Source: Achromobacter anxifer (GTDB lineage Bacteria > Pseudomonadota > Gammaproteobacteria > Burkholderiales > Burkholderiaceae_B). Taken from it: a stretch of DNA of 45,847 bases. Position 1 is the stretch's first letter. The number at the start of each line of letters is the position of its first letter. The notes below the pieces were generated by a model. It worked only from the letters and a program-made list of their open reading frames with translations. It was not told the DNA's origin and ran no database searches. Positions 1 through 7,308 of the stretch are shown piece by piece. The stretch is from contig NZ_CAHLAR010000021.1 of the NCBI RefSeq assembly GCF_903652925.1, positions 1-45,847 on the forward strand. Direction: 5' to 3'. Position numbers and translations under genes: made by a program.

Positions 1-1318
1 CCGCGGCGCGCTGGACGTGGGCGCCACCACCATCACCCGCGAGATGGAAAAGGCGGCGGTGTACGCCATCGCCGAGCTGGCCGAGGAAGAACAGAACGAA
101 GTCGTGGCGGCGGCCTATGGCACCTACGACATCTCGTTCGGCCCTGAATATCTGATTCCCAAGCCCTTCGACCCGCGCCTGATCGTGCGCATTGCGCCGG
201 CGGTGGCAAAGGCGGCGATGGAAGGCGGCGTGGCGACGCGTCCGCTGGCCGACCTGGAAGCCTACGAAGAGCAGCTGCAGCAGTTCGTGTACCACTCGGG
301 CGCCTTCATGAAGCCGCTGTTCTCGGCGGCCAAGCGCATCGTGCGCGAAGGCGGCAAGGCCCGCATCGTGTTCACGGAAGGCGAGGACGAGCGCGTGCTG
401 CGCGCGGTGCAAGTGATTGTCGACGAAGGCCTGGCCCGTCCCATCCTGGTGGGGCGTCCCGCGGTCCTGCTGTCGCGCATCGAGAAATTCGGCCTGCGCC
501 TGCGCCTGGGAGAGGACGTCGAAGTCACCAACCCGGAATACGACGAGCGCTTCCATCAGTACTGGACCACGTACTGGGAACTGATGTGCCGCCGCGGCAT
601 CACCAAGGAAATGGCGCGCGTCGAAATGCGCCGCCGCCTGACCCTGATCGGCGCGATGATGGTGCACCTGGGCGATGCCGACGGCATGGTCTGCGGCACC
701 GTTGGCGCGTACCACGATCACCTGCGCTTCGTGGACGAGGTCATCGGCCGCCGTCCGGGCCACAACGTGTACGCGGCCATGAACATCCTGCTGCTCAACG
801 AGCGCACGGTGGTGCTGGTGGATACCCACGTCAACGACGAGCCCTCGGCCGAGCAGATCGCCGAGTTCACGGTGATGGCGGCGCAGGAAATGGCTCGCAT
901 GAACCTGGCGCCCAAGGTTGCGCTGCTGTCGCGTTCGAACTTCGGTTCGGGCAGCTCGGCGTCCGGCGCCAAGATGCGCCGCGCGCTGGAACTGGTGCGA
1001 GAGGCCGCGCCGGATCTGGAGATCGATGGCGAGATGCATGGCGACTGCGCGCTGGACGAGGCGCTGCGCATGCGCATCCTGCCTTCGTCTTCGCTCAAGG
1101 GCGAGGCCAACCTGCTGGTGTGCCCGAACGTGGACTCGGGCAACATCGCCTACAACCTGTTGAAGACGGCCGCGGGCGGCAACGTGGCGGTGGGCCCGTT
1201 CCTGCTGGGCGCCAATGCACCCGTGCACATCCTGACCTCCAGCTCCACCGTGCGCCGCATCATCAACATGACCGCAATGACGGTGCTGGACGCCAACCGG
1301 GTCGAAGCCTCGGCCTGA
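1..1318 (+). CDS. maeB: NADP-dependent malic enzyme, C-terminal part (cut by window edge)
   Basis: Oxidative decarboxylation of malate to pyruvate with NADP, at the junction of the TCA cycle and gluconeogenesis; cytoplasmic. The frame is open from base 2, so the N-terminal catalytic half lies outside the window. About 438 residues are visible. The first ~95 are the end of the malic enzyme NAD(P)-binding domain, with the stretch TYDISFGPEYLIPKPFDPRL. From about residue 115 (GKARIVFTEGEDERVLRA) to the end is a phosphotransacetylase-like domain. That fusion is typical of MaeB-type hybrid malic enzymes of roughly 760 residues, in which the PTA part is regulatory and not an active acetyltransferase (family knowledge). 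A strong hairpin terminator follows 50 bases after the stop. Confidence 0.93.
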   Translation, partial: RGALDVGATTITREMEKAAVYAIAELAEEEQNEVVAAAYGTYDISFGPEYLIPKPFDPRLIVRIAPAVAKAAMEGGVATRPLADLEAYEEQLQQFVYHSGAFMKPLFSAAKRIVREGGKARIVFTEGEDERVLRAVQVIVDEGLARPILVGRPAVLLSRIEKFGLRLRLGEDVEVTNPEYDERFHQYWTTYWELMCRRGITKEMARVEMRRRLTLIGAMMVHLGDADGMVCGTVGAYHDHLRFVDEVIGRRPGHNVYAAMNILLLNERTVVLVDTHVNDEPSAEQIAEFTVMAAQEMARMNLAPKVALLSRSNFGSGSSASGAKMRRALELVREAAPDLEIDGEMHGDCALDEALRMRILPSSSLKGEANLLVCPNVDSGNIAYNLLKTAAGGNVAVGPFLLGANAPVHILTSSSTVRRIINMTAMTVLDANRVEASA

Positions 1319-1363
1319 TTCCGTTCATTGCGCGCGCCCTTGCGGCGCGCGCGGACCGGGCAC

Positions 1364-1407
1364 AAAAAAAGCGCGCCGCTCCATCCTTGGATGGGCGGCG
1401 CGCTTTT
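1364..1407. terminator. Bidirectional rho-independent terminator
   Basis: Nine-base arms GCGCGCCGC (1371-1379) and GCGGCGCGC (1395-1403), which can extend inward through TCCAT/ATGG. TTTT follows on the plus strand and seven A residues precede the stem, giving a T-run on the minus strand. It lies between the convergent ends of maeB and the small exported protein and probably serves both. Confidence 0.88.
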
Positions 1408-1437
1408 GCATGCGCCGGATTCCGGCGCATCGCGGCC

Positions 1438-1818
1438 TTAGTTGCGGCTGGCCTTCCAGGTGCCGTCCGGCTGCTTGCAGAACCAGAACTGCCACTTTTC
1501 AGTGGTGGCGCCGCGGGCGAAATCGCCGACCAGGAAGCGGCAGACGCGATCGTCCTTGATCTTGCTGGTTTGCGTGGGCGTCAGTTGCACGGTGATAGGC
1601 GCGGCCCGCTTGGGCTGGTGGGTGCTGGTCCATTCGGTGCGCTGGCCGTCGGCGGAGCTGTTCAGCGATTGCGCCACGGCTTCGTGGAACGAGGGCTGAT
1701 CGGCCTTGGGGATCTGCGTGATGATGGCATTGTTCAGCATCACCGGAGGCGCGGCGAAGGCCGGCGCGGACATGCCGCAAGCCACAAGCAAAGAGGCGAG
1801 AACGCGGGTGTGTTTCAA
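1438..1818 (-). CDS. Small exported protein of unknown function
   Basis: 126 residues, read from a TTG start at 1818 that has AGGGAG six bases upstream. The longer open frame to 1962 has no such site and a non-signal-like arginine-rich N-terminus, so I prefer TTG. An N-terminal signal peptide (KHTRVLASLLVACG...APAFA) predicts export to the periplasm. The mature protein has two cysteines and ends in CKQPDGTWKASRN. That ending loosely resembles the C-terminal motif of 17-kDa-surface-antigen-like proteins (CRQPDGxW), but the match is too short to assign a family. It stands alone, convergent to maeB. Confidence 0.7.
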   Translation of the reverse strand: MKHTRVLASLLVACGMSAPAFAAPPVMLNNAIITQIPKADQPSFHEAVAQSLNSSADGQRTEWTSTHQPKRAAPITVQLTPTQTSKIKDDRVCRFLVGDFARGATTEKWQFWFCKQPDGTWKASRN

Positions 1819-1992
1819 GATGGGCTCCCTGTTGAGTCGTAGTGTTATGCCTGATCTTGGGGCGATAGTACGCGAACGGATGGAACAATGCTTTGCGCGG
1901 CGCGCCGAAACTGGCCGTTTTTTCCTTGAGGCCACATCGCAATGAAGAAAGCGCCGCTTCATGCAGTGCGGCAGCTACCTTCCTCATGGGCG

Positions 1993-2018
1993 AAAAAAAG
2001 CCGCCAGAGTCTGGCGGC
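1993..2018 (-). terminator. Rho-independent terminator of the DUF4148 gene
   Basis: Read on the minus strand, a GC-rich hairpin (arms GCCGCCAGA at 2000-2008 and TCTGGCGGC at 2010-2018, with a few inner bases forming the real loop) is followed by seven T residues. It lies about 40 bases after the stop of the repeat-containing DUF4148 gene. Confidence 0.85.
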
Positions 2019-2055
2019 CAAGGTACAACAAGGGGAGGGGTAAATCCGCGTGCGC

Positions 2056-2412
2056 TCAGTTGCCGTGGTAGACGCCTTGGAACGGCACGTTGTTGGGTTC
2101 CACGTCGGCCATCTGGCCGGCGGCGCGGGCGGCGGCCAGTTCGGCGCGCACTTCAGCGCGGGTCTTGCCCGTGTGCGGGGTGCCATAGACGCCTTGGAAG
2201 GGCACGTTGTTCGGTTCCACTTCCGCCATCTGGCCGGCGGCCTTGGCGGCGGCCAGTTCGGCTTGCACCTGGGCGCGGGTCGGGCCTTCATAAGGGGTGC
2301 CGTAGACGCCCTGGAACGGAACGTTGTTGGGTTCGATGTTGGGCGAGGCGGCATAGGCGCCGGCGCTCAGCGCAGCCAGGGACATGATCAATGCGGTAGC
2401 GAGGGTCTTCAT
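2056..2412 (-). CDS. DUF4148-like periplasmic protein with three tandem repeats
   Basis: 118 residues. An N-terminal signal peptide (MKTLATALIMSLAALSAGAYA) predicts secretion to the periplasm. The mature part is almost entirely repeats: unit 1 is residues 26-64, unit 2 is 65-103, and a truncated third unit is 104-118. Each starts with EPNNVPFQGVY and continues into an alanine-rich helix (TRAxVxAELAAAxAAGQMA). The TRAQVQAEL-type helix is the DUF4148 signature common in Burkholderiales; the function is unknown. The start has a GGAG site, and a hairpin terminator lies downstream. A second, diverged family member lies at 12450-12809. Confidence 0.85.
   Translation of the reverse strand: MKTLATALIMSLAALSAGAYAASPNIEPNNVPFQGVYGTPYEGPTRAQVQAELAAAKAAGQMAEVEPNNVPFQGVYGTPHTGKTRAEVRAELAAARAAGQMADVEPNNVPFQGVYHGN
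2059..2337 (-). repeat. 117-bp tandem coding repeat, 2.4 units
   Basis: Units 2221-2337, 2104-2220 and the partial 2059-2103 encode 39-, 39- and 15-residue repeats inside the DUF4148 gene. The DNA is also closely similar between units, especially over the EPNNVPFQGVYG codons, which suggests recent duplication or gene conversion. Confidence 0.85.
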
Positions 2413-2550
2413 GGTAAATCTCCGATTTCAAGAGCCTTGGGAGCGAATCGGCGGCCTATCCGTCTGGTTCGTTGCTGTTTCCCGATGACTCAATATTGCG
2501 CTGAATCGGACTAGGGATAAACCCGTATATCGGTAAAAGATATTCCCATC

Positions 2551-2589
2551 AGTGGAAAGATAGGTAAATTCTTTGGATATATTTCCACT
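2551..2589. promoter_or_regulatory. AT-rich spacer with spaced inverted repeat
   Basis: AGTGGAAA (2551-2558) and TTTCCACT (2582-2589) form a perfect 8-bp inverted repeat whose half-sites are 31 bp apart centre to centre, about three helical turns. The surrounding 70 bases are much richer in AT than the rest of the window. It lies 140-180 bp upstream of the DUF4148 start, so it could be a regulator site for that gene. I could not assign clear -35/-10 boxes. Confidence 0.4.
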
Positions 2590-2687
2590 CATGGAATTCA
2601 AAGGCGACGCGCAGGCGAGCGCCGGCCGGCGCAAAGGCCGTTCCTGGGCGTAATCGGGGGAGAGGGCGCGCCAGACGCGGCCCGGGG

Positions 2688-2903
2688 TCAGTAGTGCGGC
2701 GGCAGTTCGTCGCGCAGGCTGCGGAAGGGGGCGGCGCCCTCGGGCGCCTGCTGGCGCAGGTCGGCGACCTCGCGCATCAGCCGGTCTATCTGCTGTTGCT
2801 GGCGCACGATGATCTGATTGAGCTGTTCCAGCAGATCGTCCGCGAAGCTGGCCTTGACCTCCAGGTCCAGCAGGCGGCGTTCGATGTCTTGCGATTTATC
2901 CAT
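2688..2903 (-). CDS. slyX: SlyX family protein
   Basis: 71 residues, the usual SlyX length. The N-terminal two thirds is a coiled coil (ERRLLDLEVKASFADDLLEQ, then LNQIIVRQQQQIDRLMREV), and the protein ends with the family's conserved PPHY. SlyX proteins are small cytoplasmic coiled-coil proteins of unknown biochemical role. The gene is divergent from the TonB receptor at 2952 with only 48 bases between their starts, so the two promoters must be packed together or overlap the coding regions. Confidence 0.92.
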   Translation of the reverse strand: MDKSQDIERRLLDLEVKASFADDLLEQLNQIIVRQQQQIDRLMREVADLRQQAPEGAAPFRSLRDELPPHY

Positions 2904-2951
2904 GGCGGGTATTAGAACCGATTCCCGCCCCGGTCCCTACAGGAGGCGCGC

Positions 2952-5072
2952 TTGGCGCAACAGGATGGGTGGTTTTCGCGCTTGCGGCGCTGGGCCATGC
3001 ACGGCTTGCTGGCCTCGTTTCCGGCGATCGCGGCCTGGGCGCAGCCGTCCGGCGAACTGCTGCCGGCGGTGGTGGTGACGGGCACGCGGCTGGGCGCCTC
3101 GGTGCTGGATACGCCGGCCTCGGTGGACGTGGTGGAAGGCGCGGCCATGCGCCAGGGGCAGCCGGGCATCAATCTTTCCGAAGGCCTGGCCGGCGTGCCT
3201 GGCCTGCAGATTCAGAACCGCCAGAACTACGCCCAGGACCTGCAGATATCCAGCCGCGGCTTCGGCGCGCGTTCCACCTTCGGCGTGCGCGGGGTGCGCC
3301 TGTACGTGGACGGAATACCGGCCACCATGCCGGACGGGCAGGGGCAGACCTCGAACATCGATATAGGCTCGCTCGGCCGGGTCGAGGTGCTGCGCGGGCC
3401 GTTTTCGGCGCTGTACGGCAATTCCTCGGGCGGCGTGATCCAGGCCTACACCGAGGACGGGACGGCGCCGCCTTCGCTATCGGCCAGCGGCTGGAACGGC
3501 AGCTACGGCACCTGGCGCTATGGCTTGCGTGCCAACGGCGCCAGCGCCGGGGGCGGCGTGGACTATGTGCTGGACCTGACTCGTTTCACCACCAATGGCT
3601 ATCGCGACCACAGCGCCGCCCGCAAGAATCTCGGCAATGCCAAGCTGGGCCTGCAGCTGGATGACGCCAGCCACCTGACCATCGTGGCCAACAGCGTGGA
3701 CCTCAAGGCGCAGGATCCGCTGGGCCTGACCTATCAACAGTTCCAGGATGATCCGCGCGCGGCGCCGCTGGCGGATCAGTACGACACCCGCAAGAGGGTC
3801 AGGCAGACCCAGGGCGGCGCGGTTTACGAGCGCATGGTGGACAGCCGCAACACCTTGCGGGTGATGGTCTATTACGGCCAGCGCGACACCACGCAATACC
3901 AGGCGATTCCGCCGGCGGCGCAGATGGCCCCGACCCAGGCCGGCGGCGTCATCGACTTGAAGCGCCAGTACGGCGGCGCGGACCTGCGCTGGACGTCCGA
4001 GCTGGCGATGGCGGGCAGGCCGCTGACCCTGATCGGCGGCTTTTCCTACGATTCCATGCGCGAGGACCGCAAGGGCTACCAGAACTACACCGGCGAGGGG
4101 GCCGGGCGCCAACTGGGCGTGCAGGGCGCGCTGCGACGCGACGAAACCAACACCGTCTACAACGCCGACCCTTATCTGCAGGCTTCCTGGAAGGTATCGG
4201 AGCGCTGGACGCTGGATGCCGGCCTGCACTACAGCACGGTCAGCTTCGATTCCGACGACCATTACATCGCGCCCGGCAATGGCGACGACAGCGGCGCGGC
4301 GCGCTACCGCAAGGCCTTGCCGGTGGCGGCGGTCCGCTACGCCCCGGATCCTGGCCTGAGTCTCTACGCGTCGTATGGCCGGGGCTTCGAGACGCCGACG
4401 CTCAACGAGATTTCCTACCGCCCCGGTGGCCAGCCCGGCCTGAATTTCGGGCTGGCGCCCGCGCTCAGCGCCAATCTGGAGGCCGGCGTGAAAGCGCGGG
4501 TGGCGGGCGGCCTGCTGACCGCCGCCGTGTTCCATACCCGCACCGATGACGAGATCGTGGCTGCGGGCAGTTCGGGCGGACGGACCTCCTACCAGAATGC
4601 CGGCCGCACGCGGCGCGACGGCGTGGAGCTGGGCTGGTCCGGCGACTTCGCGCGGCATGGGCGCGCGCAGCTGGCCTATACCTGGCTGAACGCGCGCTAC
4701 GCGGACGACGGGCCGGGCGATATCCGCGCGGGCAACAAGATCCCGGGCATCGCGCGCCAGGCGGCCTATGCCTCGCTGGCCTGGGCGCCGCCGGAAGGCT
4801 GGCAGGTCACGCTTGAAGGGCGCTACCTCGGCAAGGTCTACGTCAACGACGCCAACGACGGCGACGCGCCCGCCTATTTCGTGGCGGCGCTGAGCGCGGG
4901 CTATGTGCTCAGGACGGGGGCCTGGGAGTTGAACGCCTATGGGCGTGTGGACAACCTGTTCGACCGCCGCTACGCGGGTTCGGTGATCGTCAACGAAACC
5001 AACGGACGCTATTACGAACCGGCGGCGGGGCGCAGCGTGGGGCTGGGCGTCGGGGCGACCTACCGGTTCTGA
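2952..5072 (+). CDS. TonB-dependent outer membrane receptor
   Basis: 706 residues. Starts at TTG with a perfect AGGAGG five bases upstream (2941-2946); the ATG at 2997 would cut into the signal peptide. A signal peptide (about residues 1-30, ending AAWAQ) is followed by a TonB-box-like VVVTGTRLG, then a plug domain (about 45-165, with LSEGLAGVPGLQIQNRQ and RVEVLRGPFSALYGNSSGGV) and a 22-strand-type beta-barrel ending in aromatic YRF. VDNLFDRRYAGS near the end is typical of the family. There is no N-terminal STN signalling domain and no sigma/anti-sigma pair beside it. The substrate cannot be read from sequence; ferric siderophore is the default. The convergent neighbour is a NifQ-like protein, so molybdenum- or metal-linked uptake is conceivable but unproven. 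Confidence 0.9.
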   Translation: MAQQDGWFSRLRRWAMHGLLASFPAIAAWAQPSGELLPAVVVTGTRLGASVLDTPASVDVVEGAAMRQGQPGINLSEGLAGVPGLQIQNRQNYAQDLQISSRGFGARSTFGVRGVRLYVDGIPATMPDGQGQTSNIDIGSLGRVEVLRGPFSALYGNSSGGVIQAYTEDGTAPPSLSASGWNGSYGTWRYGLRANGASAGGGVDYVLDLTRFTTNGYRDHSAARKNLGNAKLGLQLDDASHLTIVANSVDLKAQDPLGLTYQQFQDDPRAAPLADQYDTRKRVRQTQGGAVYERMVDSRNTLRVMVYYGQRDTTQYQAIPPAAQMAPTQAGGVIDLKRQYGGADLRWTSELAMAGRPLTLIGGFSYDSMREDRKGYQNYTGEGAGRQLGVQGALRRDETNTVYNADPYLQASWKVSERWTLDAGLHYSTVSFDSDDHYIAPGNGDDSGAARYRKALPVAAVRYAPDPGLSLYASYGRGFETPTLNEISYRPGGQPGLNFGLAPALSANLEAGVKARVAGGLLTAAVFHTRTDDEIVAAGSSGGRTSYQNAGRTRRDGVELGWSGDFARHGRAQLAYTWLNARYADDGPGDIRAGNKIPGIARQAAYASLAWAPPEGWQVTLEGRYLGKVYVNDANDGDAPAYFVAALSAGYVLRTGAWELNAYGRVDNLFDRRYAGSVIVNETNGRYYEPAAGRSVGLGVGATYRF

Positions 5073-5081
5073 GCAGTGGCC

Positions 5082-5714
5082 TCAGTCCGGCATGTCCGGA
5101 TAGCAGAAGCCGTAGTCCTCGCAGGCCGGACAGCCGGGCGCGGCGGCGGGCGGCAGGCCCGCCTGCTCACAGGCGGAGTAGGCCAGGAATTGCTTCCACC
5201 GCAGGTTGCGCACATTGCGCACCACCAGGCCGGGATAGTGGCGCGCCAGCAGGAAGGTCACGTCTTCGCGCCCGGACAGGCCCAGGTCGCGCCACAGATG
5301 GTCGGGCCGCAGGCAGGCGTGCGCCAGCACGCTGCTGACCCAGGGAGTAGTGCTCGTGCCCGGGGCGCGCCAGGCGTCCAGCAGCGCGCGCAGCAGGCGC
5401 ATGAACTCCGCTTGCGCCGCGTCCGGGCCGCGTACCGGGTAGATGGCGGCCTGCGCGCGCAGCGGCGCCAGCGCGGGGGCATGGCCGGTCAGCGCGCCGG
5501 GGAACAGGCGCGCGGCCAGTTCTTCCAGTTCCCGGGACGACAGGCCGCAGCGGCCCAGGTCGCCGCAGGCCAGGCTCTTGCCGATGACCGTGGCGAAGAA
5601 GCCCGCGTCGGGATGTCCCGGGGGCGCATGGCGCAACAAGGCGCCGGCAAACCGCTGGGCGGATTCGGCGTCGTCGGCCGGGGTGGCAGCAGGGGCGATC
5701 GTGGCGGCGTGCAT
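5082..5714 (-). CDS. NifQ-family protein lacking one conserved cysteine
   Basis: 210 residues. NifQ is an iron-sulfur protein that carries molybdenum for FeMo-cofactor assembly. The family core is clear: HLWRDLGLSGREDVTFLL (139-156), NLRWKQFL (170-177), then the cysteine region. NifQ normally ends in C-x4-C-x2-C-x5-C. Here Cys195-x2-Cys198-x5-Cys204 are present, but the first position of the motif is Ala190; a further Cys182 lies upstream and might substitute. No nif gene is present in the window. The stop lies nine bases from the convergent TonB receptor stop. The role is unknown in a probable non-fixer; a metal-cluster or molybdenum-handling job is the simplest inference. Confidence 0.8.
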   Translation of the reverse strand: MHAATIAPAATPADDAESAQRFAGALLRHAPPGHPDAGFFATVIGKSLACGDLGRCGLSSRELEELAARLFPGALTGHAPALAPLRAQAAIYPVRGPDAAQAEFMRLLRALLDAWRAPGTSTTPWVSSVLAHACLRPDHLWRDLGLSGREDVTFLLARHYPGLVVRNVRNLRWKQFLAYSACEQAGLPPAAAPGCPACEDYGFCYPDMPD

Positions 5715-5821
5715 GGTCTGGGGGCGGCGCTGGCAGAATGATTAAAGTGTTAAGGAAATCGTTATAACGCTGAATATATAACGAAAGCCGCGGCGGGTCC
5801 TTGCCCGAACGCATGGCCGCG

Positions 5822-6244
5822 TCAGCCGCCCCAGGCCGCGGTCAGCATGCCGGCCGCCAGCAGCAGGCACAACGGCGAATACACCCGCGTGTCCAGGCGC
5901 GCGAACGGGTCTTCGCCCAGGCGCTTGAAGAATCCCACGTAGCGGAAGTCGCCAATGGCGCGGCCCAGCAGCGCCAGCGCCACGGCGCTGCCGGCCCAGC
6001 GCAGCCAGGCGGGCGATGCGTCCAGGCCCAGCAGGCCGCCATTGGCGGCCGCCAGCGCGGCGAAGGCCATCAGGATCAGCGCCACCGCCAGCGTGCCGGC
6101 GGCCGAAGGCTGGAACAGCGGCTTGCCGTCCTTGCGAGGCAGGGCGGCCCCGTGTGCCAGCTGGCCGCCGCAGGCCCAATAGGCATGCCACAAGGACAGG
6201 ATGGCGAACACGGCGCAGGTGAGGGCGGCGACAACGGTTTGCAT
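5822..6244 (-). CDS. DUF3995 domain membrane protein
   Basis: 140 residues with four predicted membrane segments. Starts at the ATG at 6244 (GGAG about ten bases upstream); a TTG 14 codons earlier has no ribosome site and lies in the cyo terminator. Family marks are HAYWACGG near residue 20, RAIGDFRYVGFFKR about residue 95, and FARLDTRVYSPLCLLLA near the C-terminus. DUF3995 proteins are inner-membrane proteins without a known role. The gene lies just downstream of cyoABCD in the same direction but beyond a strong terminator, so it is probably transcribed separately. Confidence 0.85.
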   Translation of the reverse strand: MQTVVAALTCAVFAILSLWHAYWACGGQLAHGAALPRKDGKPLFQPSAAGTLAVALILMAFAALAAANGGLLGLDASPAWLRWAGSAVALALLGRAIGDFRYVGFFKRLGEDPFARLDTRVYSPLCLLLAAGMLTAAWGG

Positions 6245-6284
6245 GAGGCGACTCCAGATGATGTGACGGACGGGGTTGTTAGCC

Positions 6285-6316
6285 AAAAAAAACAGGCGCC
6301 CCGGGGGACGCCTGTT
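6285..6316 (-). terminator. Rho-independent terminator of cyoABCD
   Basis: Arms AACAGGCG (6291-6298) and CGCCTGTT (6309-6316), with inner CCCC/GGGG pairing. On the minus strand the stem is followed by a run of T (plus-strand A run at 6285-6292). It lies 25 bases after the cyoD stop. Confidence 0.9.
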
Positions 6317-6340
6317 TTCTGCTTCAACGGCGGGCTGCCA

Positions 6341-6691
6341 TTACATGGCGTGGCCCATGTTGACGTTCATGTTGTACAGCACCCATGCCGAACCGCCGAC
6401 GATGATGGCGATGATCATCACGGTGAAGACAAACGTGGCAAGGTTGTCGCGGGCCGACTTCGATGCGCCCATGTGCAGGAAGTACACCAGCTGCACCAGC
6501 AGCTGGAGCACGCACAGCGCAACCACGCCGGCGATGGTGATGGCGTGGGACAGTCCGCCGTTCATCACCAGGCCGAAGGAGCCGAAGGTGAGAAGCAGCG
6601 AAAGCACGAAACCGATGATGTAGGACTTCAGGCTGCCGTGGTCGGCGGCGTGATCGTCGTGGCCGTGTGCGGCCGCAGCGGAGTGCGACAT
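6341..6691 (-). CDS. cyoD: Cytochrome bo3 ubiquinol oxidase subunit IV
   Basis: 116 residues with three membrane segments, as in known CyoD. A histidine-rich N-terminal tail (HGHDDHAADHG) precedes SLKSYIIGFVLSLLLT; LLVQLVYFLHM and the C-terminal VLYNMNVNM are subunit IV marks. The subunit assists assembly of the copper site in subunit I. The ATG overlaps the cyoC stop by one base (TGATG), indicating translational coupling. An in-frame extension upstream lies inside cyoC and was rejected. Last gene of cyoABCD; no cyoE (heme O synthase) follows, so it must be elsewhere in the genome. Confidence 0.96.
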   Translation of the reverse strand: MSHSAAAAHGHDDHAADHGSLKSYIIGFVLSLLLTFGSFGLVMNGGLSHAITIAGVVALCVLQLLVQLVYFLHMGASKSARDNLATFVFTVMIIAIIVGGSAWVLYNMNVNMGHAM

Positions 6692-7305
6692 CAGATGGCT
6701 CCCATGAGATAGACGAAGGTGAAGACGCAGATCCAGACGATGTCCAGGAAGTGCCAGAACAGGCTCAGGCACGCCAGGCGACGCTTGTTGATCGAGTCCA
6801 GGCCATGGCGGCGGATCATGTCCAGCAGGACGATGATCCAGATCAGGCCGAACGTGACGTGCAGGCCGTGCGTGCCGATCAGCGTGAAGAACGCCGACAG
6901 GTACGCGCTGCGGCCCGGGCCGGCGCCTTCCGCGATCAGGTGATGGAATTCATAGACTTCCATCGCGATGAAGCCCGCGCCGAACAGGAACGTCACCATC
7001 AACCAGCCCATGGCGCGGCTCTTGTTGTTGGCGTGCACGTTCAGGTTGGCCATGCCGAAGGTGAAGCTGGAGAACAGCAGCAACAGCGTTTCGACCAGCA
7101 CGAACTTCAGATCGAACAGTTCCTTGCCCGTCGGGCCGCCCGCGGTGGCGTTGGACAACACCGCGAACGTGGCGAACAGCACCGAGAAGATCAGCAAGTC
7201 GCTCATCAGATAGACCCAGAAACCGAAAACGGTCTTGGATCCATCGTCGTGATGCGCGTGATCGTCGTGACCCGCGTGGGGGTGAGTGGCTACGGCTTGA
7301 ATCAT
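6691..7305 (-). CDS. cyoC: Cytochrome bo3 ubiquinol oxidase subunit III
   Basis: 204 residues, the same length as the E. coli protein, with five predicted membrane helices. [21 protein letters not shown], the conserved glutamate in [10 protein letters not shown], and [13 protein letters not shown] are typical of heme-copper oxidase subunit III. The N-terminus is histidine-rich ([15 protein letters not shown]). It stabilises the proton-pumping core and binds no redox cofactor. The start lies three bases after the cyoB stop. Confidence 0.97.
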   Translation of the reverse strand: MIQAVATHPHAGHDDHAHHDDGSKTVFGFWVYLMSDLLIFSVLFATFAVLSNATAGGPTGKELFDLKFVLVETLLLLFSSFTFGMANLNVHANNKSRAMGWLMVTFLFGAGFIAMEVYEFHHLIAEGAGPGRSAYLSAFFTLIGTHGLHVTFGLIWIIVLLDMIRRHGLDSINKRRLACLSLFWHFLDIVWICVFTFVYLMGAI

Positions 7306-7308
7306 GGC

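Noticed and set aside
3477-4658. Open frame of 393 codons opposite the TonB receptor
   Set aside because: Antisense shadow; no motifs and no start signal.
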